A program made the translations under genes and the position numbers. The notes below the pieces were generated by a model, which saw only the letters and a program-made list of their open reading frames with translations, was not told where the DNA came from and made no database searches. DNA of 64,000 nucleotides from Bufo bufo (lineage: Eukaryota; Chordata; Amphibia; Anura; Bufonidae). The stretch spans positions 160,279,256-160,343,255 of the forward strand of contig NC_053394.1 in the NCBI RefSeq assembly GCF_905171765.1, read 5' to 3'. Below are positions 23,377 through 35,840 of the stretch, piece by piece; position 1 is the first letter of the stretch, and every line of letters begins with the position of its first letter.

Positions 23377-23987
23377 TGTAACGGGGTTCCGAAGGTGCAC
23401 TCGGTCCCCGATTAGCCGCAGACCTGCTGCTTAGCTTCGGGAACGAGAATCTGTGTTTTACCTCGTTCCCAGGGCGGCTTTAATAGCTGGGTGGCTCCCT
23501 GCTCCTAAGTCTGCCTTGAGCGCCGAGCTGATCACTCGGTGCTCAGACTGGTTGGTCTGTCGGTCATGTGACGCTGGCCACGTCACATGACCCTCACTCC
23601 CCACTATAAATACAGGCAGCCTGCTGGCCACAGGTTGCCTGTTAATATAGGTTCCACCTGTGATTTGGTCTTTCCTGGCGTACTTACCTCCTGCTGAATT
23701 CCTCACGATCCTCTGCTGACTCCTTTGGTACTTCACATCTCTCCTGGTATTTATGACCCCGGCTTCTCTTGACAATTCTCTGCTTGCTCCATTTGTACTT
23801 TGTAGCTTTCCTAATATTGACTCGGTCCGTCTGTCTGTCATCCCTGCACTTATTCCAAGTTAGGGATTGCCGACCAGTTGTCCCCTGTCATTAGGACTCG
23901 CGAGGCAAGTAGGCAGGGCCAGGGGTAAGGGTGGAGCGCAGTGGTCACTTCCCTTCCCCCTGTGTGTGTGTGTACGCGACCGTTACA
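23377..23987 (+). repeat. 3' LTR of Gypsy element (611 bp)
   Basis: It has the same ends as the 5' LTR (TGTAACGGGG ... CGTTACA) and close sequence identity outside two length differences totalling about 84 bases. It directly follows a polypurine tract. The downstream flank is AT-rich TTAA-type repeat, unlike the hAT repeats upstream of the 5' LTR. Confidence 0.92.
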
Positions 23988-25169
23988 CCAGTCCAGCAAA
24001 ACCTGCCTTCCAGAAACCGTATGGCATTCCTTTCCTTCTGCGCCCTGCCGTGTGCCCGTACAGCAGTTTACAACCACATATGGGGTGTCTCTGTAAACTA
24101 CAGAATCAGGGCCATAAATATTGAGTTTGGTTTGGCTGTTAACCCTTGCTTTGTTACTGGGAAAAATGGATTAAAATGGAAAATTTGCCCAAAAATTTTA
24201 ATTCTGAAATTTCATCTCCATTTGCCAATAACTCTTGTGGAACACCTAAAGGGTTAACGACGTTTGTAAAATCAGTTTTGAATACCTTGAGGGGTGTAGT
24301 TTCTTAGATGGGGTCACTTTTATGGAGTTTCTACTCTAGGGGTGCATCAGGGGGGCTTCAAATGGGACATGGTGTCAAAAAAACCAGTCCAGCAAAACCT
24401 GCTTTCCAAAAACCGTATGGCATTCCTTTCCTTCTGCGCCCTGCCGTGTGCCCGTACAGCGGTTTACGACCACATATGGGGTGTTTCTGTAAACTACAGA
24501 ATCAGGGCCATTAATATTGAGTTTGGTTTGGCTGTTAACCCTTGCTTTGTAACTGGAAAAAAAAAAATGAAATGGAAAATCTGCCAAAAAAGTGAAATTT
24601 TTAAATTGTATCTCTATTTTTCGATAATTCTTGTGGAACACCTAAAGGGTTAACGACGTTTGTAAAATCCGTTTTGAATTCCTTGAGGGGTGTAGTTTCT
24701 ATTATGTAAGCCTCGCAAAGTGACTTCAGACCTGAACTGGTCCCTAAAAATTGGGTTTTTGAAAATTTCTGAAAAATTTTAAGATTTGCTTCTAAACTTC
24801 TAAGCCTTGTAACATCCCCAAAAAATAAAATATCATTCCCAAAATGATCCAAACATGAAGTAGATATATGGGGAATGTAAAGTAATTACTATTTTTGGAA
24901 GTATTACTATGTATTATAAAAGTAGAGAAATTGAAACTTGGAAATTTGCAATTTATTAAAATTTTTTGGTAAATTTTGTATTTTTTTATAAATAAAAATT
25001 AATTTTTTTTACTTCATTTTACCAGTGTCATGAAGTACAATATATGATGAAAAAACAATCTCAGAATGGCCTGGATAAGTCAAAGCGTTTTAAAGTTAAA
25101 GTGACACTGGTCAGATTTGCAAAAAATGGCCAAGTCCTTAAGGTGAAATAGGGCTGAGTCCTTAAGGGG
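23988..25169 (+). repeat. TTAA-type element 3' block, plus orientation
   Basis: Two successive copies of a block (GTCCAGCAAAACCTGC ... CATATGGGGTGT ... TAACCCTTGCTTTG) are followed by the terminal region GACACTGGTCAGATTTGC and AAGGGGTTAA. The same block is at 11640-12440. It has no genes; the ORFs of 68-108 codons are repeat translations seen identically elsewhere. Confidence 0.65.
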
Positions 25170-25559
25170 TTAAGGACCAGGCCATTTTTTGCAAATCTGA
25201 CCAGTGTCACTTTATGTGTGAATAACTTTAAAACGCTTTTACTTATCCAGGACATTCTGAGTTTCTTTTTTTGTCACATATTGTACTTCATGAGACTGGT
25301 AAAATGGAGTAAAAAAAAATCATTTTTATTTACACAAAAATAGCAAATTTACCAAAAAAAATAAAAAAATAGCAAATTTGCAAATTTCAATTTCTCTACT
25401 TTATAATAGATAGTAATACCTCCAAAAATAGTTATTATTTTACATTCCCCATATGTCTACTTCATGTTTGGATAATTTTTGGAATGCCATTTTTTTTTTG
25501 GGGACGTTACAAGGCTTAGAAGTTTAGAAGCAAATCTTGAAATTTTTTTAGATAGCATT

Positions 25560-26160
25560 CAGTATTTTTGCGGACCCATAGACTTCAATGGGGACATGTC
25601 CTGATTTTCACAGACAAGTATAGGACATGTTTCATTTGTTTTGCGGAACCGTGGAATAGAAAAGGGCCCCATAGAAGTGAATGGGTCAGCATCTAATCCA
25701 CAAAAAAACGGATCCGCATTTTTGCGGATAGCATACGGCCGTCTGAATGAGCCTATAATATTAACATTATTAAAGGTTACGTTTTATCTTTATGTATATT
25801 CTAATGGATTGCCTTCCTTGTACAATGTTATAATATACTGTACTTTCTAACATAGAAAGTATAATATAGTGCATTTGTATTGTGCGGCAGTTGTGTGCGG
25901 TTCTGCTGCGATACCGCAGGTATATAGAGGGACAAGCATTATTGAAACAAATAATTTCTACTGGTGTGATATACCAGTTGCCCCCCCAAAAAAAAGTGAT
26001 TGAAGCAGGGGTGGTATATACCAATAATATACTTTCTATATAGTGCATTTAGGTAGCGGAACAGGGCACATTTAAGAGAATTTCCCTTTAAGACGCATAA
26101 AAATGTCCCCTGATTAAGACACATATTTTTTGTTGGAATTTATGTCATTGATCCCCCTCT
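25560..26160. other. Stretch without a recognised gene
   Basis: It starts with a fragment ending GCATACGGCCGTCTGAATGAGCC (25730-25752), a MITE-like end. The rest is AT-rich with no ORF above 70 codons that repeats or resembles a known family. I see nothing functional in it. Confidence 0.5.
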
Positions 26161-26689
26161 AGTATGTCACTGTCCAGGCCATTTTTTGCAAATCTGACCA
26201 GTGTCACTTTATGTGTGAATAACTTTAAAACGCTTTTACTTATGCAGGCCATTCTGAGATTGTTTTTTCGTCACATATTGTACTTCATGACACTGGTAAA
26301 ATGGAGTCAAATTTTTTTTTTTTATTTATACAAAACTACTAAATTTACCAAAATTTTGTAGAAAATTTCCACATTTCAATTTCTCTACTTTTATAATACA
26401 GGGTGGGCCATTTATATGGATACACCTTAATAAAATGGGAATGGTTGGTGATATTAACTTCCTGTTTGTGGCACATTAGTATATGTGAGGGGGGAAACTT
26501 TTCAAGATGGGTGGTGACCATGGTGGCCATTTTGAAGTCGGCCATTTTGAATCCAACTTTAGTTTTTTCAATAGGAAGAGGGTCATGTCACACATCAAAC
26601 TTATTGGGAATTTCACAAGAAAAACAATGGTGTGCTTGGTTTTAACGTAACTTTATTCTTTCATTAGTTATTTACAAGTTTCAGACCAC

Positions 26690-26887
26690 TTATAAAATGT
26701 GTTCAATGTGCTGCCCATTGTGTTGGATTGTCAATGCAACCCTCTTCTCCCACTCTTCACACACTGATAGCAACATCGCAGGAGAAATTCTAGCACAGTT
26801 TTCCAGTATCCGTAGTTTCAGGTGCTGCACATCTTGTATCATCTGAAGGCAATCGTCTATGCTGTGAAGATACGAGATGTGCAGCAC
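26690..26887 (-). pseudogene. Mariner transposase C-terminal fragment, left half
   Basis: This 65-codon open frame has LKLRI, then CEEWEKRVALTIQHNGQHIEH near the end. It resembles the C-terminal tail of mariner/IS630-type transposases, where a Trp-Glu and a terminal G-x-HIEH are usual. The catalytic DDE/D domain is absent. It is the mirror image of the next fragment. Confidence 0.6.
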
Positions 26888-27019
26888 CTGAAACTATGGA
26901 TACTGGAAGCCTGTGCTAGCATTTCTCCTGCGGTGTTGCTATCAGTGTGTGAAGAGTGGGAGAAGAGGGTTGCATTGACAATCCAACACAATGGGCAGCA
27001 CATTAAACACATTTTATAA
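26822..27019 (+). pseudogene. Mariner transposase C-terminal fragment, right half
   Basis: This is a second copy of the same tail on the plus strand, 65 codons, with the same CEEWEKRVAL and GQHIKH blocks and a few substitutions. It overlaps the mirror copy at the palindrome centre. No catalytic domain is present. Confidence 0.6.
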
Positions 27020-29689
27020 GTGGTCTGAAACTTGTAAATAACTCATGAAAGAATAAAGTTACGTTAAAACCATTGTTTTTCTTGTGAAATTCCCAATAAG
27101 TTTGATGTGTCACATAACCCTCTTCCTATTGAAAAAACAAAAGTTGGATTCAAAATGGCCGACTTCAAAATGGCCACCATGGTCACCACCCATCTTGAAA
27201 AGTTTCCCCCCTCACATATACTAATGTGCCACAAACAGGAAGTTAATATCACCAACCATTTCCATTTTATTAAGGTGTATCCATATAAATGGCCCACCCT
27301 GTAGATAGTAATACCTCCAAAAATAGTTATTATTTTACATTCCCCATATGTCTACTTCATGTTTGGATCATTTTGGGAATGCCATTTTATTTTTTGGGGA
27401 CATTACAAGGCTTAGAAGTTTAGAAGCAAATCTTAAAAATTTTCAGAAAATTTCTAAAACCCACTTTTTCAGGACCAGTTCGGGTCTGAAGTCACTTTGT
27501 GAGGCATACATAATAGAAACCACCCAAAAATGGACCATTTTATAAACTACACCTCTCAAGGTATTTAAAACTGATTTTAGAAACGTTATTAACCCTTTAG
27601 GTGTTCCACGAGAATTAATTGAAAATAGAGATAAAATTAAAAAATTACTTTTTTGGCAGATTTTCCATTTGAATCCATTTTTTCCAGTTACAAAGCAAGG
27701 GTTAACAGCCAAACAAAACTCAATATTTATGGCCCTGATTCTGTAGTTTACAGAAACACCCCATATGTGGTTGTAAACTGCTGTACGGGCACACGGCATT
27801 GCACAGAAGGAAAGGAACGCCATATGTTTTTTTGGAAAGCAGATTTCACTGGGATAATTTTAAGTTGCCATGTCCCATTTGAAGCCCCCCTGATGCACCC
27901 CTAGAGTAGAAACTCCCAAAAAGTGACCCCATTTTAGAAACTACACCCCTCAAGGTATTCAAAACTGATTTTACAAACTTTGTTAACCCTTTAGGTGTTC
28001 CACAAGAATTAATGGAAAATTGAGATGAAATTTCAGAATTTCACTTTTTTGGCAGATTTTAGATTTTAATTTTTTTTCAGTTAGAAAGCAAGGGTTAACA
28101 GCCAAACAAAACTCAATATTTCTGGTCCTGATTCTGTAGTTTACAGAAACACCCCATATGTGGTCGTAAACTGCTGTACTGGCACACGGCATTGCGCAGA
28201 AGGAAAGGAACGCCATATGTTTTTTTGGAAAGCAGATTTCACCCCTAGAGTAGAAACTCCAAAAAAGTGACCCCATTTAAGAAACTACAGGATAGGGTGG
28301 CAGTTTTGCTGGTACTATTTTAGGGTACATATGATTTTTGATTGCTCTATTTTACACTTTTTGTGAGGCAAGGTAACAAGAAATAGCTGTTTTGGCACCG
28401 TTTTTATTTTTTTGTTATTTACAACATTCATCTGACAGATTAGATCATGTGGTATTTTTATAGAGCAGGTTGTCACGGACGCAACAATACCAAATATCAC
28501 AACTTTTTTGGGTTTTTTGTTTCAGTTTTACATAGCAAAGCATTTAAAAAAAGAAAAATGATTCTTTAGTGTCTCCCCATTCTGAAAGCCATAGTTTTAT
28601 TTAATTTTTGGGAGACTGTCTTGTGTAGGGGCTAATTTTTTTCGGGATGAGATTATGGTTTGATTGGCACTATTTTGGGGTGCATATGACTTTTTGATCG
28701 CTTGCTATTACACTTTTTGTGATGTAAGGGGACAAACAATGGCTTTTTTTTTACCATTTTTATATTTATATTTTTACGGTATTCACCTGAGGGGTTATGT
28801 CATGTGATATTTTCATAGAGCAGGTTATTACGGACGCGGCGATACCTAATATGTCTCTATTTTTTTCTTTATATAAGTATTATCTTAGGTAGGGTTTGAT
28901 TTTTTGAAGGGTGAGATGACAGTTTGATTAGCACTATTTTGGGGTGCGTATGACTTTTTTATCGCTTGCTATTATACTTTTTGTGATGTAAGGTGACAAA
29001 AAATTGCTTTTTTTACACCATATTTATTAAAAAATAATTACGGTGTTCACCTCAGGGGTTAGATCATGTGATATTTTTATAGAGCAAGTTCTTATGGACG
29101 CAGCGATACCTAATATATATACTTTTTTTTATTTACTTAAGTTTTACACAATACCAGCATTTTTTAAACAAAAAAAATGATGTTTTAGTGTCTCCATATT
29201 CTGAGCCATAGTTTTTTTTATTTTTTGGGCGACTGTCTTAGGTAGGGGCTCATTTTTTTTGGGATGAGGTGACAGTTAGAGTGGTACTATTTTGGGGGGC
29301 ACACGCCTTTTTGATCACTTGGTGTTGCACTTTTTGTGATATAAGGTGCCAAAAATTCCTTTTTTTTACACAGTTTTTTTTTTTTATGGTATTTATCGGA
29401 CAGGGTGGATCATGTCATATATTTATAGAGCCGGTCATTACGGACGCGTCGATACTTAATATGTGTGGGTTTTTTTCTTTCTGTTTTTTATTATAAAATA
29501 AGGGGAAAGGTGCGTTTCTTTTTTCTTTTTTAACTTTATTAATTTTATTACTTTATTCATTTTATTAAAAACACTTTTTTTTACTTTTTTTTCTTTACTT
29601 TATTTCTGATGTTCACTTTTGGTGGTCTGTTCCCCTCTGCAATGCATTACAATACATCTGTATTGTAATGCATTGCCTGTTAGTGTAGG

Positions 29690-31222
29690 ACACTGAATCA
29701 TAAACTAACAGGTTGCCTAGGAGACCCAGCCTGAGGCTGGATCTCCTCGGCTTCCGTAGAAGGCAGTTCCCGATGCTGTGCAAGGCATTGGGCAGCCTCT
29801 GCACGGCATCGGGCTGCCTTCTGAGACATCGAGTCCCCCGCCACAGCAGCACGGGGACTCGATGGGCTCACTCAAACACAAATTCCTTCTATGCCGCGGT
29901 CATCGGCATAGAAGAGGTTAATCCGCAGCAATCGCTGATTACGGGGGGTCACAGGACCCACCTCGGCATTGACCCAGGGTGCCTGTTGATTGATTTCAGG
30001 AGGGACCCAGTTCCGATCACCGCCCGCCGCGCGGCGGTGATCGGAAATACACAGGACCTACCTTTACGCCCTGTGTCATCAAGTACCGGGGCATCAGGGC
30101 GTACAGGTACGCCCTGTGTCCGCAAGAGGTTAAAAAAGTTTAATTTAAAAAATTGCTTCTAAAATTCTAAACCTTTTAAAGTCGTAAAAAAATAAAATTA
30201 CATTACCAAAATGATGCCCACATAAAGTAGATATATGGGGAATGTTAATTAATGAATATTTTATGAGGCATCACTATCTGTCTTAAAAGCAGAGAGATTC
30301 AAATTTAGAAAACAGTTAATTTTTTAAAAATTTTCGTTAACTTTTGGATTTTTTTATAAATAAAGGTAAAACATATTGACCAAATTTACCAATAGTACAA
30401 TGTGTCACGAGAAAACAATCTCTGATTGGCTTGGATAAGTAAAAGCGTTCCAAAGTTATTACCACATAAAGTGACACATATCAGATTTGCAAAATTAGGC
30501 CTGGTCAGGAAGGGGGTAAATGGCCCAGTCTGGAATCATAAACTAACAGGTTGCCTAGGAGACCCAGCCTGAGGCTGGATCTCCTCGGGTTCCGAAGAAG
30601 GCAGTTCCTGATGCTGTGCAAGGCATTGGGCAGCCTCTGCACGGCATCGGGCTGCCTTCTGAGACATCGAGTCCCCGCCACAGCAGCACGGGGACTCGAT
30701 GGGCTCACTCAAACAGCGGCATAGAAGGGGTTAATCCGCAGCGATCGCCGATACGGGGGGGGGGGGTCACAGGACCCCCCTCGGCATTGACCCAGGGTGC
30801 CTGCTTGATTTCAGCAGGGACCCAGTTCTAATCACCGCCAGCCGCGCGGCGGTGATCGGAAATACACAGGACGTACCTGTACGCCCTGTGTTCTTAAGTA
30901 CCGGGGCATCAGGGCGTCTGCAAGAGGTTAAAAAAGTTGAATTTAAAAAAATACAATTACATTGCCAAAATGATGCCCACATAAAGTAGATATATGGGGA
31001 ATGTTAATTAATGAATATTTTATGAGGCATCACTATCTGTCTTAAAAGCAGAGAGATTCAAATTTAGAGAACAGTTAATCTTTAAATACATTTCGTTAAC
31101 TTTTGGATTTTTTTTATAAATAAAGGTAAAACATATTGACTCAAATTTACCATTAACATGAAGTACAATGTGTCACGAGAAAACAATCTCTGAATGGCTT
31201 GGCTAATTAAAAGTGTTCCAAA
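29690..31222. repeat. Two direct copies of an ~840-bp segment
   Basis: AACTAACAGGTTGCCTAGG occurs near 29703 and again near 30540, each followed by the same GC-rich block (CATCGAGTCCCC...GGGGACTCGATGGG) and the same AT-rich tail. The second copy is interrupted at 31223 by the hAT transposon and resumes at 38508-38600. The first copy shows the unoccupied site GTTATTACCACATAAAG near 30457. Confidence 0.75.
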
Positions 31223-31499
31223 GTTATTACTAGAGTTGAGCGAACACCTGGATGTTCGGGTTCGAGAAGTTCGGCCGAACTTCCCAGAAATGTTCGGGTT
31301 CGGGATCCGAACCCGACCCGAACTTCGTCCCGAACCCCATTGAAGTCAATGGGGACCCAAACTTTTCGGCACTAAAAAGGCTGTAAAACAGCCCAGGAAA
31401 GAGCTAGAGGGCTGCAAAAGGCAGCAACATGTAGGTAAATCCCCTGCAAACAAATGTGGATAGGGAAATGAATTAAAATAAAAATAAAATATATAAAAA

Positions 31500-32370
31500 T
31501 AAACCAATATCAATTGGAGAGAGGTCCCATAGCAGAGAATCTGGCTTCACGTCAGCAGAGAATCAGTCTTCATGCCATAGCAGAGAATCTGGCTTCACGT
31601 CACCCACCACTGTAACAGTCCATTGTCATATATTTAGGCCCCGGCACCCAGGCAGAGGAGAGAGGTCCCGTAACAGAGAATCTGGCTTCATGTCAGCAGA
31701 GAATCAGTCTGCATGTCATAGCAGAGAATCAGGCTTCACGTCACCCACCACTGGAACAGGCCACTGTCACATATTTAGGCCCAGGCACCCAGGCAGAGGA
31801 GAGAGGTCCCATAACAGAGATTCAGGCTTCATGTCAGCAGAGAATCAGTCTTCATGTCATAGCAGAGAATCAGGCTTCACGTCACCCACCACTGGAACAG
31901 GCCACTGTCACATATTTAGGCCCAGGCACCCAGACAGAGGAGAGAGGTCCCGTAACAGAGAATCTGGCTTCATGTCAGCACAGAATCAGTCTTCATGTCA
32001 TAGCAGAGAATCAGGCTTCACGTCACCCACCACTGGAACAGGCCACTGTCACATATTTAGGCCCAGGCACCCAGGCAGAGGAGAGAGGTCCCATAACAGA
32101 GATTCAGGCTTCATGTCAGCAGAGAATCAGTCTTCATGTCATAGCAGAGAATCAGGTTCACGTCACCCACCACTGGAACAGGCCACTGTCACATATTTAG
32201 GCCCAGGCACCCAGGCAGAGGAGAGAGGTCCCATAACAGAGATTCAGGCTTCATGTCAGCAGAGAATCAGTCTTCATGTCATAGCAGAGAATCAGGCTTC
32301 ACGTCACCCACCACTGGAACAGGCCACTGTCACACATTTAGGCCCCGGCACCCAGACAGAGGAGAGGTTC
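31500..32370. repeat. Subterminal tandem repeat of hAT copy 2 (141-bp units)
   Basis: GAGAGGTCCC recurs at 31801, 31942, 32083 and 32223, a 140-141 base period, with further diverged units at the left. The sequence is related, on the opposite strand, to 16930-18010 in copy 1. The 239-codon plus frame (31690-32409) is repeat translation. Confidence 0.85.
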
Positions 32371-32482
32371 ATTCAACTTTGGGTTGCCCGCAATATAATG
32401 GTAAAATGAAAATAAAAATAGGATTGAATGAGGAAGTGCCCTGGAGTACAATAATATATTGTTAAGGGGAGGTAGTTAATGT

Positions 32483-35400
32483 CTAATCTGCACAAGGGAT
32501 GGACAGGTCCTGTGGGATCCATGCCTGGTTAATTTTTATGAACGTCAGCTTGTCCACATTGGCTGTAGACAGGCGGCTGCGTTTGTCTGTAATGACGCCC
32601 CCTGCCGTGCTGAATGCACGTTCAGACAAAACGCTGGCCGCCGGGCAGGCCAGCACCTCCAAGTCATAAAAGGCTAGCTCTGGCCACGTGGACAATTTGG
32701 AGACCCAGAAGTTGAATGGGGCCGAACCATCAGTCAGTACGTGGAGGGGTGTGCACAGGTACTGTTCCACCATGTTAGTGAAATGTTGCCTCCTGCTAAC
32801 ACGTTCCGTATCAGGTGGTGGTGCAGTTAGCTGTGGTGTGGTGACAAAACTTTTCCACATCTCTGCCATGCTAACCCTGCCCTCAGAGGAGCTGGCCGTG
32901 ACACAGCTGCATTGGCGACCTCTTGCTCCTCCTCTGCCTTCGCCTTGGGCTTCCACTGGTTCCCCTGTGACATTTGGGAATGCTCTCAGTAGCGCGTCTA
33001 CCAACGTGCGCTTGTACTCGCGCATCTTCCTATCACGCTCCAGTGTAGGAAGTAAGGTGGGCACATTGTCTTTGTACCGGGGATCCAGCAGGGTGGCAAC
33101 CCAGTAGTCCGCACACGTTAAAATGTGCAGGCACTGCAGCATGTAGTCGCTCATGTGTGCCAGGCTGCCCAGAGGTAAGGACAAGCTGTCCTCTGTGGGA
33201 GGCGTATCGTCATCGTCCTGTGTTTCCCCCCAGCCACGCACCAGTGATGGGCCCGAGCTGCTTTGGGTGCCACCCCGCTGTGAACATGCTTCATCCTCAT
33301 CCTCCTCCACCTCCTCCTCATCCTCGTCCTCCTCGTCCTCCAGTAGTGGGCCCTGTCTGGCCACATTTGTACCTGGCCTCTGGTGTTGCAAAAAACCTCC
33401 CTCTGAGTCACTTCGAAGAGACTGGCCTGAAAGTGCTAAAAATGACCCCTCTTCCTCCTCTTCCTCCTGGGCCACCTCCTCTTCCATCATCGCCCTAAGT
33501 GTTTTCTCAAGGAGACATAGAAGTGGTATTGTAACGCTGATAACGGCGTCATCGCCACTGGCCATGTTGATGGAGTACTCGAAACAGCGCAACAGGGCAC
33601 ACAGGTCTCGCATGGAGGCCCAGTCATTGGTGGTGAAGTGGTGCTGTTCCGCAGTGCGACTGACCCGTGCGTCTGTCCAGCATGTGCAAGGTGGAGTTCC
33701 ACCTGGTGGGCACATCGCATATGAGGCGGTGAGCGGGAAGGCCAAAGTTACGCTGTAGCGCAGACAGGCGTGCAGCAGCAGGGTGTGAACGCCGGAAGCG
33801 CGAACAGAGGGCCCGCACTTTATGCAGCATGTCGGGGTAGTTGCGAATGAACTTCTGCACCACCAAATTCAGCACATGCGCCAGGCAAGGGATGTGCGTC
33901 AAACCGGCTAGTCCCAGAGCTGCAACGAGATTTCGCCCATTATCGCACACCACCAGGCCGGGCTTGAGGCTCACCGGCAGCAACCACTCGTCGGTCTGTT
34001 GTTCTATACCCCGCCACAACTCCTGTGCGGTGTGGGGCCTGTCCGCCAAACATATGAGTTTCAGAACGGCCTGCTGACGTTTACCCCGGGCTGTGCTGAA
34101 GTTGGTGGTGAAGGTGTGTGGCTGACTGGATGAGCAGGTGGAAGAAGAGGAGGAGGAAGCTGAGTAGGAGGAGGAGGAGACAGGAGGCAAAGAATGTTGC
34201 CCTGCGATCCTTGGCGGCGGAAGGACGTGCACCAAACAGCTCTCCGCCTGGGGCCCAGCCGCCACTACATTTACCCAGTATGCAGTTAGGGAGATATAGC
34301 GTCCCTGGCCATGCTTACTGGTCCACGTATCTGTGGTTAGGTGGACCTTGCCACAGATGGCGTTGCGCAGTGCACACTTGATTTTATCGGACACTTGGTT
34401 GTGCAGGGAAGGCACGGCTCTCTTGGAGAAGTAGTGCCAGCTGGGAACAACATACTGTGGGACAGCAAGCGACATGAGCTGTTTGAAGCTGTCTGTGTCC
34501 ACCAGCCTAAATGACAGCATTTTATAGGCCAGTAGTTTAGAAATACTGGCATTCAGGGCCAGGGATCGAGGGTGGCTAGGTGGGAATTTACGCTTTCTCT
34601 CAAATTTTTGTGAGATGGAGAGCTGAACGCTGCCGTGTGACATGGTTGAGATGCTTGGTGACGCAGGTGGTGGTGTTGGTGGTACATCCCATGTTTGCTG
34701 GGCGGCAGGTGCCAACGTTCCTCCAGAGGCGGAGGAAGAGGCCGAGGCGGCGGCAGCAGCAGAAGAGGCCGAGGCGGCAGCAGCAGAAGAGGTAGCAGGG
34801 GGAGCCTGAGTGACTTCTTTGTTTTTAAGGTGTTTACTCCACTGCAGTTCATGCTTTGCATGCAGGTGCCTGGTCATGCAGGTTGTGCTAAGGTTCAGAA
34901 CGTTAATGCCTCGCTTCAGGCTCTGATGGCACAGCGTGCAAACCACTCGGGTCTTGTCGTCAGCACATTGTTTAAAGAAGTGCCATGCCAGGGAACTCCT
35001 TGGAGCTGCCTTTGGGGTGCTCGGTCCCAGATGGCGGCGGTCAGTAGCAGGCGGAGTCTTTTGGCGGCGGGTGTTCTGATTTTGCCCACTGCTCCCTCTT
35101 TGTCTTTTGCTACGCTGTTGGCTCTGTCTCACCACTGCCTCTTCCTCCGAACTGTGAAAGTCAGTGGCACGACCTTCATTCCATGTGGGGTCTAGGACCT
35201 CATTGTCCCCTGCATCGTCTTCCACCCAGTCTTGATCCCTGACCTCCTGTTCAGTCTGCACACTGCAGAAAGACGCAGCAGTTGGCACCTGTGTTTCGTC
35301 ATCATCAGAGACGTGCTGAGGTGGTATTCCCATGTCCTCATCATCAGGAAACATAAGTGGTTGTGCGTTAGTGCATTCTATCTCTTCCACTGCTGGGGAA

Positions 35401-35840
35401 GGGCTAGGTGGATACCCTTGGGAAACCCTGGCAGCAGAGTCTTCAAACAGCATAAGAGACTGCTGCATAACTTGAGGCTCAGACAGTTTCCCTGATATGC
35501 ATGGGGGTGATGTGACAGACTGATGGGCTTGGTTTTCATGCGCCATCTGTGCGCTTTCTGCAGAAGACTGGGTGGGAGATAATGTGAACGTGCTGGATGC
35601 ACTGTCGGCCACCCAATTGACTAATGCCTGTACCTGCTCAGGCCTTACCATCCTTAGAACGGCATTGGGCCCCACCAAATATGCCTGTAAATTCTGGCGG
35701 CTACTGGGACCTGAGGTAGTTGGTACACTAGGACGTGTGGCTGTGGCAGAACGGCCACGTCCTCTCCCAGCACCAGAGGGTCCACTAACACCACCACGAC
35801 CATGTCCACGTCTGCGTCCCTTACTAGTTGTTTTCCTCAT
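32483..35840 (-). pseudogene. hAT transposase, BED zinc finger type, copy 2 with one frameshift
   Basis: The protein starts at 35840 (MRKTTSKGRRRGHGRGG). It stays open for about 720 codons through the acidic linker, an intact BED finger (CTLC ... HLHAKHEL) and the first two catalytic acidic motifs (TTDTWTS, VVCDNGRN). Near 33680 a deletion of about 44 bases relative to copy 1 shifts the frame. The C-terminal part then continues from about 33670 to 32483 with an acidic Glu/Asp run and the dimerisation block (LSERAFSTAGG). A further 7-codon in-frame gap lies near 33135. Apart from the one frameshift the copy looks complete. Its lesion differs from both lesions in copy 1, so the two copies broke independently. 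Confidence 0.9.

Larger units (their letters stand above)
18022..23987 (+). mobile_element. Gypsy-type LTR retrotransposon (chromovirus-like)
   Basis: Two LTRs (18022-18716 and 23377-23987) flank a gag-pol region with protease, reverse transcriptase, RNase H, integrase and a C-terminal chromodomain-like segment. A G-rich polypurine tract lies just before the 3' LTR (about 23362-23376). A 488-bp Harbinger MITE interrupts integrase. No 5-base target duplication is seen: the left flank ends GGACC and the right flank starts CCAGT. The order protease-RT-RNase H-integrase-chromodomain fits the chromovirus branch of Metaviridae. Confidence 0.92.
26399..27301. mobile_element. Palindromic mariner-type element (903 bp)
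   Basis: The ends are CAGGGTGGGCCATTTATATG and its complement, with target TA on both sides (26397-26398 and 27302-27303). The two halves are inverted copies of about 450 bases, joined near 26850. Each half encodes the last ~65 residues of a mariner-like transposase on opposite strands (see 26690-26887 and 26822-27019). A related repeat at 25394-25430 shows the site without the insertion. Confidence 0.85.
25170..30133 (-). mobile_element. piggyBac-like TTAA composite, minus orientation, with nested mariner
   Basis: The right boundary CGCAAGAGGTTAA (30121-30133) reads TTAACCTCTTGCGG inverted, matching TTAACCTCTTACGG at the start of the transposase-bearing copy (39672). The left boundary is TTAA at 25170-25173, shared with the plus-orientation block before it. 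The inside has the 3' block (25180-25560, 26160-28290, with internal duplication) and AT-rich units (28300-29500). The 5' part (29600-30130) contains paired motifs around CGGTGATCGGAAATACACAGG. There is no transposase. Calling it a single element is an inference; it may be several joined copies. Confidence 0.45.

Noticed and set aside
31690..32409. 239-codon plus-strand ORF
   Set aside because: Translation of the 141-bp tandem repeat in hAT copy 2, antisense to the transposase and related to the ORF above.
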